Shown here piece after piece: positions 1 to 9,936 of a DNA stretch of 64,000 bases. Numbering within the stretch: the first letter of the stretch is position 1; every line of letters starts with the position of its first letter. The notes under the pieces are model-generated. The model was not told where the DNA came from. It did not search any database and saw nothing but the letters and a program-made list of their open reading frames with translations. A program made the position numbers and the translations under genes. The DNA is from Cannabis sativa (Eukaryota; Streptophyta; Magnoliopsida; Rosales; Cannabaceae): assembly GCF_029168945.1 (NCBI RefSeq), contig NC_083604.1, positions 45,193,686 to 45,257,685 of the forward strand. The letters are read 5' to 3'.

Positions 1-915
1 TATCATAAAGACATTGGCCATACCACCAACGAGTGTCGAAACTTGAGGGATGAGATAGAGACTCTTATACGTAATGGGCCTCTTGCTCATTATGCAAGGA
101 ATAGGCAATACAGCCAACAAGGAGCAAATGCACAACAACCTATAGCCCCACGTGCCAATGTGCAACCACAGGGGGCACCCGGAAACAATACTCCTAACCC
201 GCCGACACAACCACAAGGGGGACAACTGGGACATAACCCAGACATTCCTCCACTTGTGGAAGGAGAGGACGTATTGGTCATATCAGGAGGACCACACTTT
301 GCAGGGACCACCGATGGGGCTCAAAAGAGATATATTAATGAGCTCAAGAACTCAGATAAGACCCCTTTCACGCCAAAACAACGTGCTCCTAAGCAAAGTC
401 GAATGGAGGACCAAACCATAACATTTTCCAATGAAGATGCTCATCATGTACAAAGTCCGCATAATGATCCACTGGTGATAACATCTCAAATCGCCAACAG
501 GAGGGTAAGGAGAGTCTTGGTCGATAACGGTAGTAGCGTGAACTTGTTATATAAGATAACCTTGGAAAAAATGGGATTAAGTGTGCAAGACCTACAACCA
601 TGAAATACCAATTCGGTTGGATTTACTGGAGATAGCGTGGCCAGCACAGGAAGAATCACTCTCCCATTGACACTCGGGGAGGCCCCAAAAACAGTCATCT
701 GAATGACAGAGTTTGTGGTGGTATACCTACCATCTACCTACAATGCCATTTTAGGTAGACCAGCGTTATACACGCTGGGGGCAGTCACATCGATCAAGCA
801 TCTGGCCTTAAAGTTTCCAACTGCTACCGGGAGTGGAATAGTCAAAGGAGATCAACTAGCTGCACGTGAATGCTACAATGTGGCTATGAGGGGACAAACC
901 CGACCAGGGGCCTAG
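1..915 (+). pseudogene. gag C-terminus and aspartic protease, element A
   Basis: Frame 1 is open from the first base. It begins in a Tat-type gag tail with a zinc-knuckle-like GH-x4-C (the first Cys would lie off the window), followed by a Pro/Gln-rich linker at about 100-230. The retropepsin domain follows, with active-site motif VLVDNGSS; its catalytic Asp codon is at 523-525. The protease flap and C-terminal half (ILGRPALYTLGAV) are read in the same frame after TGA stops at 601 and 700. A TAG at 913 separates this part from pol. No frameshift is needed, so three nonsense mutations account for all the breaks. In life this part would package the RNA and cleave the polyprotein. Confidence 0.85.
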
Positions 916-3900
916 ATGTTGGTCGTAAACAACGATAATGAAGTGGAAAACATAGGAGCAAGAGAAATTCCTGATATAGAAGAGATAGACCCTCGTGTGG
1001 GCGATGACCGTGTTGACTTGGGTCCCATTGAGGAACTTGAAGAAGTTGCTCTTAACTTAAAGGAACCAACCAAAACCGTAAAAGTGGGGAAGCACCTAAG
1101 TAAGGAGATTAAGAAGGTTGTTATTCAGTTCCTCCGTGACAACCAAGAAGTATTTGCTTGGGCACATTCTGATACGGTAGGTATAAGTCCAAATGTCATG
1201 ACCCACGTGCTGAATCTAAACAAAGACGTGCCCGCCAAACGAAAAAATAGGAGATTACTCGATGAGGTTAGAGCTGTGGCCTTGAAGGAGGAAGTAAGCA
1301 AACTTTTAGCCAACAATTTTATTCGTGAAGCCTTCTACCCTGTACGGGTTGCGAACCCCGTGTTGGTGCCAAAGCCAAACGGGAAGTGGCGAACATGCAT
1401 CGATTTCACTGACTTAAACAAGGCATGTCCCAAGGATTGCTTCCCACTTCCTTGCATGGATCAACTAGTAGATGCAACCGCTGGTCATGAACTTATGTCT
1501 TTCATGGATGCGTATTCTGGATATAACCAAATACCCATGAATGTGGCAGACCAGGGGCACACGAGCTTCACTACTGACATGGGGCTTTATTGTTACAATG
1601 TGATGCCCTTTGGGTTGAAGAATGTCGGTGCTACCTACCAGCGACTTGTAAATAAAATGTTCGCCGATCAAATTGGAGTCAATATGGAAGTGTATGTGGA
1701 AGATATGCTCGTCAAGTCCAAACTCTCAAAGAACCACGTTGACGACTTGGAAGAGTGTTTCTCTAAATTGAAAAGATACAACATGAAGTTGAACCCACTC
1801 AAGTGCTCTTTTGGGGTATCATCAGGCAAGTTCCTTGGCTTTATCGTTAACTTAAGAGGTATTGAAGCAAACCCTGAGAAGATAAAGGCACTAATTGACA
1901 TGCCTTCCCCAAAAAGAAAGAAGGATGTCCAAAGCCTGATAGGACGCATAGCTGCACTCAATCGTTTCGTGTCCAAGTCCACCGATTGGTGTTTACCATT
2001 CTTCAACTTATTGCGAGGAAGCACTAATATTGAATGGACAGAAGAGTGTGAACAAGCATTTCAATCATTGAAGAAACACTTGGCTGAACCCCCTATCTTG
2101 TCAAAACCAATCATGGGGGAGGTGTTGTACCTATACTTGGCTGTAACTGAGCCTGCATTGAGCGCGACATTGGTGCGTGAAGAGGAGAAGATTCAGAAGC
2201 CAGTGTATTACATCAGCAAACAATTTGTGGGAGCAGAGTCACGTTATCCCACCATGGAGAAGCTGGCTTTTTGCCTAGTCCATTCGTCAAGAAAGCTACG
2301 ACCTTACTTCCAAGCACATCCCATCCATGTCCTAACTAATCAACCCTTACGACAAGTATTAATGAAACCAGAGGCCTCAGGTCGACTCCTTAAATGGGTT
2401 GTCGAGTTGGGTCAGTTTGAGATCACATACCATCCTAGGGCGACCATAAAGGCGCAAGCACTTGCCGACTTCATCGCCGAATGCACTGGGTTGCCAGAGG
2501 AGAATAGTGCGAGAGAATTACCAGAATGTGTATGGCATTTGTTTGTTGATGGGTCATCTAATGAGCACGGCTCGGGGGCAGGAATCATTCTTGTCACCCC
2601 AGATGGGTATAGAATTCATTCAGCCTTAAGGTTTGGGTTTGAAGCATCCAATAACGAGGCCGAGTACGAGGCCTTATTGGCTGGACTGAGGCTAGCAAAG
2701 GAGCTTGGTGCGAAAGCAATTCGTTGTTTTAGCGACTCCCAGCTAGTGGTCAATCAAGTATTGGGTGAATATCAAGCAAGAGGATTAAAAATGGCAGCTT
2801 ACCTTTCGCAAGTACAAAAAAAACTCCAACAATTTGAGTATTACTCTATAGAACAAGTACCTCATGAGCAAAACTTGAATGTTGATGCCTTAGCAAGGTT
2901 GGCCACAACTAAGGAAGCTGATACACTCAACGTTGTCCCAGTAGAGTTCCTCCCTAGATCGAGTATCAATGTGGAGGAAAACGAAGAGGCTAACATGGAG
3001 CTGGTCGATACTCAAATAACGTGGATGACTCCACTCATTGATTACTTAACTACTGGGAGTCTCCCTTCTGATAAGAGTGAGGCAAGGAAGTTGTTGTATA
3101 AGGTACCAAGGTTCACTCGGTTGGATGGAAAATTGTACAGAAGGGGATACTCCATGCCATTATTGAAGTGTGTGACAGTTGAAGAAGCACAAGGCATATT
3201 GAAGGAGGTCCATGAAGGATTTTGTGGGGACCATGCCGGAGGGGATAGCTTAGCTAAAAAGATAATAAGGCAAGGATACTACTGGCCTACTATTAGTCAA
3301 GACGCTCTCCAGTATGTAAGAAGGTGCGACAAGTGCCAACGCTTCTCAACAATACCACGAGCCCCTTCAGTGGAACTCACTCCTATGACCTCCCTGTGGC
3401 CCTTTGCTATGTGGGGGATAGATTTGATTGGATCTCTACCACAAGGAAAGGGTGGAGTTAAATATGCAGTAGTCGCGGTAGACTACTTCACAAAATGGGC
3501 TGAGGCAGAACCTTTGGGCACCATAACTTCAAAAAAGGTGCTCGACTTCGTCGTGAAAAACATTCTATGTCACTATGGAGTTCCACAAAAAATAGTATCA
3601 GATAATGGAAAACAATTTGATAGTGATTTATTTTCGGAATTTTGTAAGAAGAATGGTATAGTCAAGAGTTTTGCTTCAGTAGCTCACCCACAAGAAAATG
3701 GACAAGTTGAGGCAGTAAACAAAACATTGAAGACTACATTAAAGAAGCGCCTAGAGGCTGCCAAAGGAAGATGGCCGGAGGAGCTCCCACAAGTACTCTG
3801 GTCCTATAGGACCTCACACCGAACAGCTACAGGAAATACTCCCTTCTCACTCACCTATGGGAGTGAAGCCATGCTCCCAGTTGAGACCCAAGTCCCCTCA

Positions 3901-4257
3901 CACAGAAATCAGTACTGAGAACAACACCATAACCACCTACTCCTGGAGGAGGCCCTAGACTTACTCGATGAAAGAAGAGAGGATTCACAATTACGTAATG
4001 CTGCTCACCAGCAGTGGGTAAAGAAGTATTATGACTCTCGTGTTCGGGGTAGGGAGTTTATAATAGGTGACTTGGTGTTAAGAAGGGTGTTCTTAGCGAC
4101 GCACGACCCAACAGCTGGGGTCCTTGGGCCCAATTGGGAAGGACCGTATCAGATCGAAACTGTCTTGAGGCCTGGAGTATACAAGCTCACTCGCCTTAAC
4201 GGGGAGCAAGTGCCGCGAGCGTGGAACAGTGAGCACTTGAGGCGATACTACCAATAG
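916..4257 (+). pseudogene. pol of element A: RT, RNase H, second RNase H, integrase
   Basis: Same frame as gag-protease. Counting from 916: RT spans about residues 95-330 (FMDAYSGYNQI; active-site box YVEDM, with Glu at residue 262 where Asp is expected); gypsy RNase H about 395-535; second RNase H about 540-665 with its four acidic residues (FVDGSS, EAEYEAL, FSDSQ, NVDALA). Integrase has its zinc-binding part near 770-815 and a DD35E core at D836, D896 and E932. A TGA at 3916-3918 cuts the frame after the core. Reading resumes at once through the integrase C-terminal module (GPNWEGPY) to TAG at 4255-4257. The first RNase H and integrase look intact; the RT substitution and nonsense codons make the copy non-functional. 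Confidence 0.92.
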
Positions 4258-4926
4258 GTGGAAGTCCTCCTCGGTCGGGGGTCCTTACCTTACTTTGATG
4301 TTTAGCCAAGTTTCCTCTTAGTTTATTTATTTAGTTAATTATTTTTTTTTTCATGACCAAGATCTTTATTAGATTGTCATATTCTTAGAAATTCTTAAAG
4401 TTGTTATTTTCAACGCTTGAATAAAAATATTTAGTTATTTATTCAAAATATAGTTACATTGCCAAACCCAAAAATAAGTCACCAAGGATAATAATCAAAC
4501 CTTAGTAACTTGGGGGGCATAAGAGTGTGGATTTGACTATACTCGTACCTAATCCTACAATTTCCATAAACAAAAATAATTTTAGAAAAGTGGTGAATTT
4601 CTTAAAATCACAAACACTTAGACTAAAAATTATAATGGATAGAGAGTGGATTTAATCATATACATGATAAGCACTTAATCTAGAAAAGAGAATTAACTCT
4701 AAACAAAAACTCGTAAGTCAAACATGTTCATCAAGAGAGCTTAAAGAGCAAACTCATTTAATTAGCTATTTAACTAAGGATAACTTAGAAAAAATAGAGT
4801 GTGTCAAGTACTTGGATGAAAAGTAACCAAGGAAAGAAAAACACAAATTACCCATGAAAGTTGTCTAAAGATAATAAAACTAAGGAGCACATGCGCTCGG
4901 GATAAATAGCACAAAGGCTAAAACTC
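4258..4926. other. spacer between pol and the antisense gene
   Basis: AT-rich, no credible reading frame. It holds a purine run with CTTGGGGGGCATA near 4509-4521, similar to the true polypurine tract of the same element at 9038-9053. It may be an internal or decayed priming tract, but no LTR start follows it. It separates the convergent 3' ends of pol and the reverse-strand gene. Confidence 0.5.
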
Positions 4927-5502
4927 TCAAGGAAGAGTATCTTCAGGCGGGTCCATAGAAGTAGAATCACCGGGAATATTAGTCGTGGAAGGAAGCGTGG
5001 CTTCTCGAAGGAGTCTTGCCTTGCACTTCATAAGCTCCTTATCTTTAGTCTGGGGAGGCATGTGTGAAAGGTTAAGTTTTTGGTTATTTTTCCACAACTG
5101 ATAAAATTGGTCGTCGAAGGCGCGCTTGTAGTTCTGACAGTCTCTCGCTGCCCTCTCCTCATGCTTCTGAGTAGTGTCCTTAAAAGCCTTAACCGTTGAG
5201 TCATGTTCTTTAGTGACCTTATCTAGCGCCTTCTCTAGCGCCGTATTCTTCTTTGCAAGAGCAAAGTTCTGATCAATGTAATAATTCACTTGAGTCTTTC
5301 TCTCATCCAGTCGGGTTTGCGCATCATTGAGTTCCGTCAGCCTCCTACCAAGAATTTCCTTAAGTTCATCCTTGTCACGGTCATACTTTGCGTCCGAAAG
5401 AGCGGAGAGCTTCTTCTGCTCCTTAAGGGCTGCTTCTGCGGCAGCTAGTTTCTCTTGTAAATTTGAAGACTGAAGATTGGAGACCATGAATTGAGTTACA
5501 CC
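4927..5502 (-). CDS. antisense gene exon 4, coiled-coil C-terminus
   Basis: Starts after acceptor TTTTTTAG at 5503 and ends at a TGA at 4927-4929. About 191 residues, dominated by Lys/Glu/Leu/Ala heptads (AALKEQKKLSAL, ELKEILGRRLTEL, ALAKKNTALEKALDKV) that indicate a long coiled coil, followed by a short acidic tail. A C-terminal coiled coil suggests oligomerisation. That is inference; there is no functional evidence in the sequence. Confidence 0.75.
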   Translation of the reverse strand, partial: GVTQFMVSNLQSSNLQEKLAAAEAALKEQKKLSALSDAKYDRDKDELKEILGRRLTELNDAQTRLDERKTQVNYYIDQNFALAKKNTALEKALDKVTKEHDSTVKAFKDTTQKHEERAARDCQNYKRAFDDQFYQLWKNNQKLNLSHMPPQTKDKELMKCKARLLREATLPSTTNIPGDSTSMDPPEDTLP

Positions 5503-5635
5503 CTAAAAAAATAAATAAATAAGAGAATGAAAGGGTGTTAGCACAATAAAAGGATATGAGATCATATAAATATGAGCGTGCACATGAGAAGATAGGCTAT
5601 TATCAATACATTTTGATAAATAGTCCATCACTTAC

Positions 5636-6015
5636 CCGAAGGATGTCTTGGACTCCTCTAGTGACAGGATCACCTTCGTAGTTGGACATGTCACGCACCA
5701 CCTCAACGGTTGCAATTTTTTGAACAAGGAGGTCAATGTTGTCATGCACAGACTCTAGCATCTGAATTGTGGCATCATCAGGACGAATTATGGGAACCAC
5801 GATGGAAGGTCTCCTCCTGCAGCCACCGATATTTGGGACAGAAGGAGAGGCTTGAGCATTCTCCTCGCCTTCTACCACTGCAGGACAAGGCTTCCTCGGT
5901 TGGGAGCAGGCTCGAGGGACTAGAGGAAGGTCTTGGGCTCTTTCCTCTCCTCTAGACTCATTAACATCCTCAGTCTCACCATAACTCGCAATCAGTTGGT
6001 GGAACATATCTGAAT
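5636..6015 (-). CDS. antisense gene exon 3
   Basis: Bounded by acceptor TTTTACAG at 6016 and donor CGG|GTAAGT at 5636/5635. About 127 residues: acidic start, a Pro/Arg-rich middle (QPRKPCPA, GGCRRRPSIVVP), then a helical part (DDATIQMLESVHDNIDLLV). Reading across both splice joins stays open, which would be unlikely if the introns were false. No domain recognised. Confidence 0.7.
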
Positions 6016-6125
6016 CTGTAAAAGAAAATCATTAATATCACAACACACACAACACCATAATGTTATCATATGGGTATGTCTAAAAAAGTGAATAAGTATA
6101 TATTAAAAAAAGGAGAGAAAGAAAC

Positions 6126-6384
6126 CTTCAGAGTCATAATCATTGAGCATTGTAATATCCTTGGGATTGCTATCAACACCAACAATCACTCCAGTATCCC
6201 TCCTCGAAGTAGTGGGTGGTAAAGACATGTGGATGGAAGAGTCAGCTGTAGTAAAGTTCCCATGAGAAGGATTCCCCCTGTCAATGGGAATAGCAGGAGC
6301 ATCAGGTCCATTGATTGTGCTTGCGGCAGTTGAGTTATGCTCAAGAGGGTACAATCCCACTAACTTGAGCGTCTCCGCAGTTAC
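6126..6384 (-). CDS. antisense gene exon 2 block
   Basis: The open frame runs from about 6384 down to a splice donor at 6126/6125 (GAAG|GTTTC). It encodes a polar, low-complexity linker of roughly 85 residues with no motif that I recognise. Reading begins without an intron signal after the exon 1 stop, so the two blocks probably form one exon broken by an indel. The phase-1 end fits the next exon exactly. Confidence 0.65.
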
Positions 6385-7469
6385 AATCTTTGGAGCTGAT
6401 TTTCAGCTTCTGGCATGGCTGTCATGGCTGCCACATGTTGTATCATCTCCTCGGTTGGGACCGGTCTGGAATATGTACCCATATGGTTGAAAGCCCGGTG
6501 GGTAGTGTCCATGGGGGTTGTAAAAAAGTAGGATGTACGATGCTTGTCACTGCGGTTTGTGCTACAAATACCAGAAACATACGGCTGATTCCGTTCTCGG
6601 TTCATAAAGTAGAAGTATTCTGAATGGTTCATTGATGGGCAAGTCCGGAAGGAAAGGAGGTAGTGAATTTCATGAGGAGAAGGTCTTCCCCATCCCTTCT
6701 GATGATATATTATGAACAAAGCAGATAAGGCCAGGTACCCATGAGGAGCAATTTGGGCCGGCGAAACATCAAAGTAGTTCGCCACATCTCTAAAGTAATC
6801 ATGGAGTGGCAAGGTCGCTCCAGCCTCGATGTGGTATTTCGTCCAAGCACAGGAATCACCTGGGGGAGAGCCGGCTTTTTGGCCTTTCTTCGCTGGGACT
6901 ACCTTCATCCCTTCACCAAGAGGGTATAAAGAGAGGTAACTTTGCACCTCGGACGACTCCAAACTGCTGTCCGGACGTTCGATTGAGACGTTGGGATCCC
7001 AAGTACTCTGATCATAGCGTGCCTTCACCTCTAAGGTAGGCGCCATGCGTTGAACCTCTCGCTGGTTTCGCTTCTTTTGTTTTTTGGTCACCATGTGTGG
7101 AGCCGTTTCCTCTTGTTGAGTCCGCCTCTTTTGGGTAGGAGGATTTTGAGGAGCAGTATGAGCTTCATTTTCCTTTGGGCCGTCTTGGGAGGAAGGATTG
7201 GCCATCTCTGTAATAGCGTGAGGGGTGGAGCACTCTCCTTCGTGCAAAAAGTACAAGGCCCAGCGTGGGAGGATTCTTTTCAATCTCCTCACTCTATGAA
7301 TAAGACATGTAGTTTCGTGAGATCCGCCAGATGACTCACTACTACTTAAAGGGCTAGGTGAAGACGACGAATCAGATGAATTTGGAGGTGACCGGTAGTC
7401 TGAGTATAGGTTAGCAAGGAGGTCGTCGTCAATATGGTTGTCGCCTCCCCAATGGTCACGAGCATACAT
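6381..7469 (-). CDS. antisense gene exon 1, gypsy-type 'Transposase_28'-like domain
   Basis: 362 residues from an ATG at 7469. Residues about 1-60 are acidic and Ser-rich; 90-160 are basic and Gln-rich. Residues about 195-320 form a conserved domain with LPLHDYFRDVANYF, APHGYLALSALFIIY and a HYLLSFR segment. This pattern matches, from memory, the plant family annotated as 'putative gypsy type transposon' (Transposase_28, PF04195); the name does not imply a proven transposase. There is no catalytic triad that I can see. The block ends at TAA 6381-6383, but homologous coding resumes in another frame, so this stop is caused by a frameshift and is not the natural end. Confidence 0.75.
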   Translation of the reverse strand: MYARDHWGGDNHIDDDLLANLYSDYRSPPNSSDSSSSPSPLSSSESSGGSHETTCLIHRVRRLKRILPRWALYFLHEGECSTPHAITEMANPSSQDGPKENEAHTAPQNPPTQKRRTQQEETAPHMVTKKQKKRNQREVQRMAPTLEVKARYDQSTWDPNVSIERPDSSLESSEVQSYLSLYPLGEGMKVVPAKKGQKAGSPPGDSCAWTKYHIEAGATLPLHDYFRDVANYFDVSPAQIAPHGYLALSALFIIYHQKGWGRPSPHEIHYLLSFRTCPSMNHSEYFYFMNRERNQPYVSGICSTNRSDKHRTSYFFTTPMDTTHRAFNHMGTYSRPVPTEEMIQHVAAMTAMPEAENQLQRL

Positions 7470-9037
7470 CTACAAACACAAGTATGGGGAGTGAGCATAC
7501 AAGCATGGAATGAGGTAACAAAAAGAAAATAAAAAAAAAAATGCTAAGTTAAATTCACTTGGTAAGGTAGTGAGGCTAATTAATTAAAATAAATTAGATA
7601 AAAAGTAATTCAATTACAAAAATTAGATGTAAACTAAATTTGATATAAATCAAATTGGAAAAATCTAATTGTGTTAAATTGGATTGGAATAAACCTAATT
7701 TAATTTAACCAAGCTAAATGAATTTAATTTTTTAAAAAAAAAGTATTTTATTTTATTTTTTGGCTTGTTTTGGGTGTATTAGAATTTTATTGAAGCATCA
7801 ACCTCCTCTATGTATTCTTGGTATATACATGTGTAAAGAAAAATAATAAATAAATAAAGCAATATGTGTAGCTCCATGAGCTCCAACAAAGGAGCAAATG
7901 GCTCCATAAGCTCCCACAAAGCGGTCAAATGGCTCCATAGGCTCCTAAAATGGAGCTGAAAAAAAAATGAAGCTGAAAAAAAATGGAGCTGAAAGAAAAA
8001 ATGGAGCTGAAAGGAAAAAAATGGAGCTAAAGAAAGAAAGTGGAGCCTATTGAATGGCTCCATGAGCTCCAACAAAGGAAAGTGGAGCCTATTGAATGGC
8101 TCCATGAGCTCCAACAAAGGAAAGTCGAGCCAATTGGCACAAGAGGAGACCTAATTTGTATTATTATCTATTTTTTGAAAAAAAAAATGGATATATATGC
8201 ATCAATGGGCGTGGAGATGGTCTTCTACACATCTACACTCATCAATTCCTACATATTCCAACCCATTCTACTTTTTTGTCTTTATCCTCTAAAGCCTAAA
8301 TAACCACAAACACATTTTTCCCTCCATTTTAAATGTCTTTTGGATCAAAACTAGGGATTTCAAATGTTCATCATTATCATCATTATGTTCTTCACTTTTT
8401 CCAAAAAGTTCACTCAAATCACACCAAATGCACAAATCTCACTCATTTCTAAAATAAAGAGTGGATTAAGATAACCCATAGCCTACATTGCAAAGTTTCA
8501 TTTATAGATTCCAAAAATTTCAAGCCAAATTTCACAACATTAGGAAAAAGCAAATATGTAAAAAGAGGGTTTTGTGAAAAAGTTCAAAGAATACTATGAT
8601 GTTCATATTTTCTATGAATTTTAACATGTAAAATAGAATTAAATAGTGAATGGATGAGAGAAACTTACTCAATAGTGATGCCCAAGCTTGAATCTCTTCC
8701 AATAATCTCTAGTTTCCACTTTGAGCATTCCTTTGAAATGGTTCTTGGAGCTATTTGAGAGGGTTTTTAGAAAAGCTATTATTTTTGATATAGAGTGAAG
8801 AGTAGAATGGGTGGGTGGTAAAGAAAGGAGAGGGCCTATTTAAAGGCTATAAGGATTAATTAACTTTTTATTATTCTTATAATTTCACTTCTTTTGTTTA
8901 TGTCCAAAGATGCTTAAAAATATTGGTGATCTTCTACATGTCTACACTCGGCAGTACCGATATATGCGGGTGTGAAGTCCAAGCGCGCGGGGATTATTTT
9001 TTCTACAAGTCCATCACAACATTATAAAGTTAAGATA
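7470..9037 (+). other. 3' non-coding region of element A
   Basis: AT-rich, without coding potential. It contains the tandem repeats listed separately at 7860-8130 and ends at the polypurine tract. The block 8641-8880, just inside the 3' LTR, could hold the promoter for the antisense gene: on the minus strand it has CCTTTAAATAGGCCCTC near 8829-8845 as a TATA-like candidate. That assignment is weak. Confidence 0.5.
7860..8130. repeat. GAGCTCC-based tandem repeats in the 3' region of element A
   Basis: Three neighbouring arrays built from the same words (GAGCTCC, GGCTCCAT, CAACAAAG). 7868-7950 has degenerate copies; 7952-8040 repeats an ATGGAGCTGAAA plus A-run unit of about 18-22 bp; 8041-8124 is a 42-bp unit (start points 8041, 8083, partial third at 8125) that is almost perfect. 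Related GAGCTCATGG words form the 19-bp array inside the LTR. Amplified tandem repeats in the 3' region are known in Retand-type elements. Confidence 0.8.
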
Positions 9038-9053
9038 AACTTGGGGGGCAAAT
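9038..9053 (+). promoter_or_regulatory. polypurine tract of element A
   Basis: Sequence around AACTTGGGGGGCAAA directly precedes TGTTATCTC, which fits plus-strand priming at the 3' LTR boundary. The same arrangement on the minus strand occurs at 15678-15692, indicating related elements. Confidence 0.75.
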
Positions 9054-9107
9054 GTTATCTCTTAAAAAATCTAAAATAATTGTGCATGAATTTTTACTCT
9101 AGATATG

Positions 9108-9262
9108 GAGGTCCAACAAGGTGGAGCTTATTGGCCATGGAGGAGCTCAATAGCCAAAGAGGAGCTCATGGGCCATGGAGGAGCTTATTGGCCAAAGAGG
9201 AGCTCATGGACCAAGGAGGAGCTCATGGGCCAAGGAGGAGATCATTGGTCAAGGAGGAGCAT
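9108..9262. repeat. 19-bp minisatellite in LTR of element A
   Basis: GAG(C/A)T recurs at exactly 19-bp steps: 9124, 9143, 9162, 9181, 9200, 9219, 9238, 9257, eight copies of a unit like GAGCTCATGGGCCAAGGAG. The words match those of the 3' region repeats at 7860-8130. Confidence 0.9.
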
Positions 9263-9577
9263 TTTGGGCGCACTAAGCTCCCAACTCCGTCAGGTGCTAA
9301 GGTGCAAGGGGCTCCTCAGCTGTCAAATTATCTCAAGGACCTGATGGGCACGAACCGACCCAATCAGCTCCCCTCAGGTACCCATGACCGTCCGGGTCTG
9401 CTAAATACGAGAGACGAGTGCTGTTAGAGCTGCTCCGAAAATATAGTCAAAAAATGATTAGTGAAAAGATATTTATTTTGTAAATAATTATTTTATTATT
9501 ATTTTGTATCTTGAACCTAACCCAACTATAGTTACGGGAGGGCATACCTATGTTTAAGGGATTTTAAATCCTAGATG

Positions 9578-9592
9578 AATATCTATATAAGG
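9578..9592 (+). promoter_or_regulatory. LTR promoter TATA box, element A
   Basis: ATCTATATAAGGGGGG lies inside the LTR, about 360 bp from its right end. Transcription would begin about 30 bp downstream, near 9610, defining the U3/R border. Confidence 0.6.
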
Positions 9593-9936
9593 GGGGTGAA
9601 ATCACTTGTAAAGGGACCCTGAAATTGATACTCGCGATATCATACTCTTGAGCTCCCTCTCTCAAATTCTAAAAACTCACTTGAGGAGTGAACTCTTGGA
9701 GAACATAACTCTGGAGAACTCACCTCAAGCATTGAGATCAATAACACTCCAAGTGGACTAGCCTATTACCGCTGAATTTTGTTTTGGCCATAACTTTTGA
9801 CTCGGGACTCCGTTTTGGGAGTTCTTTGTTTTGGCTAATGTGTGGAAATATAATATAATATATAAGAGAAATGAGTCTTCGGTTGCCAATTAATTTTGAG
9901 ATAGAATTTTATTCATCTTATCCCTAAATTCTAACA

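Larger units (their letters stand above)
4927..7469 (-). pseudogene. spliced antisense gene of Tat element A (four exons, one frameshift)
   Basis: Convergent with pol on the minus strand. Four coding blocks: 7469-about 6385, about 6385-6126, 6015-5636 and 5502-4927. Intron 6125-6016 has donor GAAG|GTTTC and acceptor TTTTACAG (phase 1); intron 5635-5503 has donor TTCGG|GTAAGT and acceptor TTTTTTAG (phase 0). Both joins keep the reading frame, strong evidence for real splicing. Blocks 1 and 2 are adjacent but in different frames, with a small indel near 6385-6410 and a stop at 6381-6383. The product would be about 770 residues: acidic Ser-rich start, a conserved globular domain, and a coiled-coil tail. 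Antisense genes in this position are known from Retand and Grande; their role is unknown. A fragment of the same first exon occurs in element B. Confidence 0.8.
1..9936 (+). mobile_element. Ty3/gypsy Tat-lineage retrotransposon A (5' end outside window)
   Basis: The order is gag end, protease, reverse transcriptase, RNase H, second (archaeal-type) RNase H, integrase, reverse-strand spliced gene, tandem-repeat 3' region, polypurine tract and 3' LTR. The second RNase H between the first RNase H and integrase is the hallmark of the Tat group (Ogre, Retand, Grande relatives). An antisense gene and amplified tandem repeats downstream of pol resemble Retand or Grande. The 5' LTR and most of gag lie left of position 1, so the target duplication cannot be tested. 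Four in-frame stops and a substituted RT catalytic residue show that it is dead. Confidence 0.9.
9054..9936 (+). repeat. 3' LTR of element A
   Basis: Starts TGTTATCTC right after the polypurine tract. It contains a 19-bp minisatellite in U3, a TATA box (CTATATAAGGGG at about 9580) and a transcribed R/U5 part with Ser-like CTC-rich sequence. The most likely end is CTAACA at 9931-9936 (9938 is possible). No second LTR copy is in the window, so the right boundary is an estimate. Confidence 0.65.

Noticed and set aside
7779..8303. Open frames on both strands (LMEPFNRLHF repeats and MEPIEWLHELQQRK repeats)
   Set aside because: Produced by the 42-bp and ~20-bp tandem repeats of the element A 3' region; not genes.
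9080..9427. Overlapping plus-strand frames of 115 and 79 codons
   Set aside because: They translate the 19-bp minisatellite inside the LTR; a period not divisible by three keeps several frames open.
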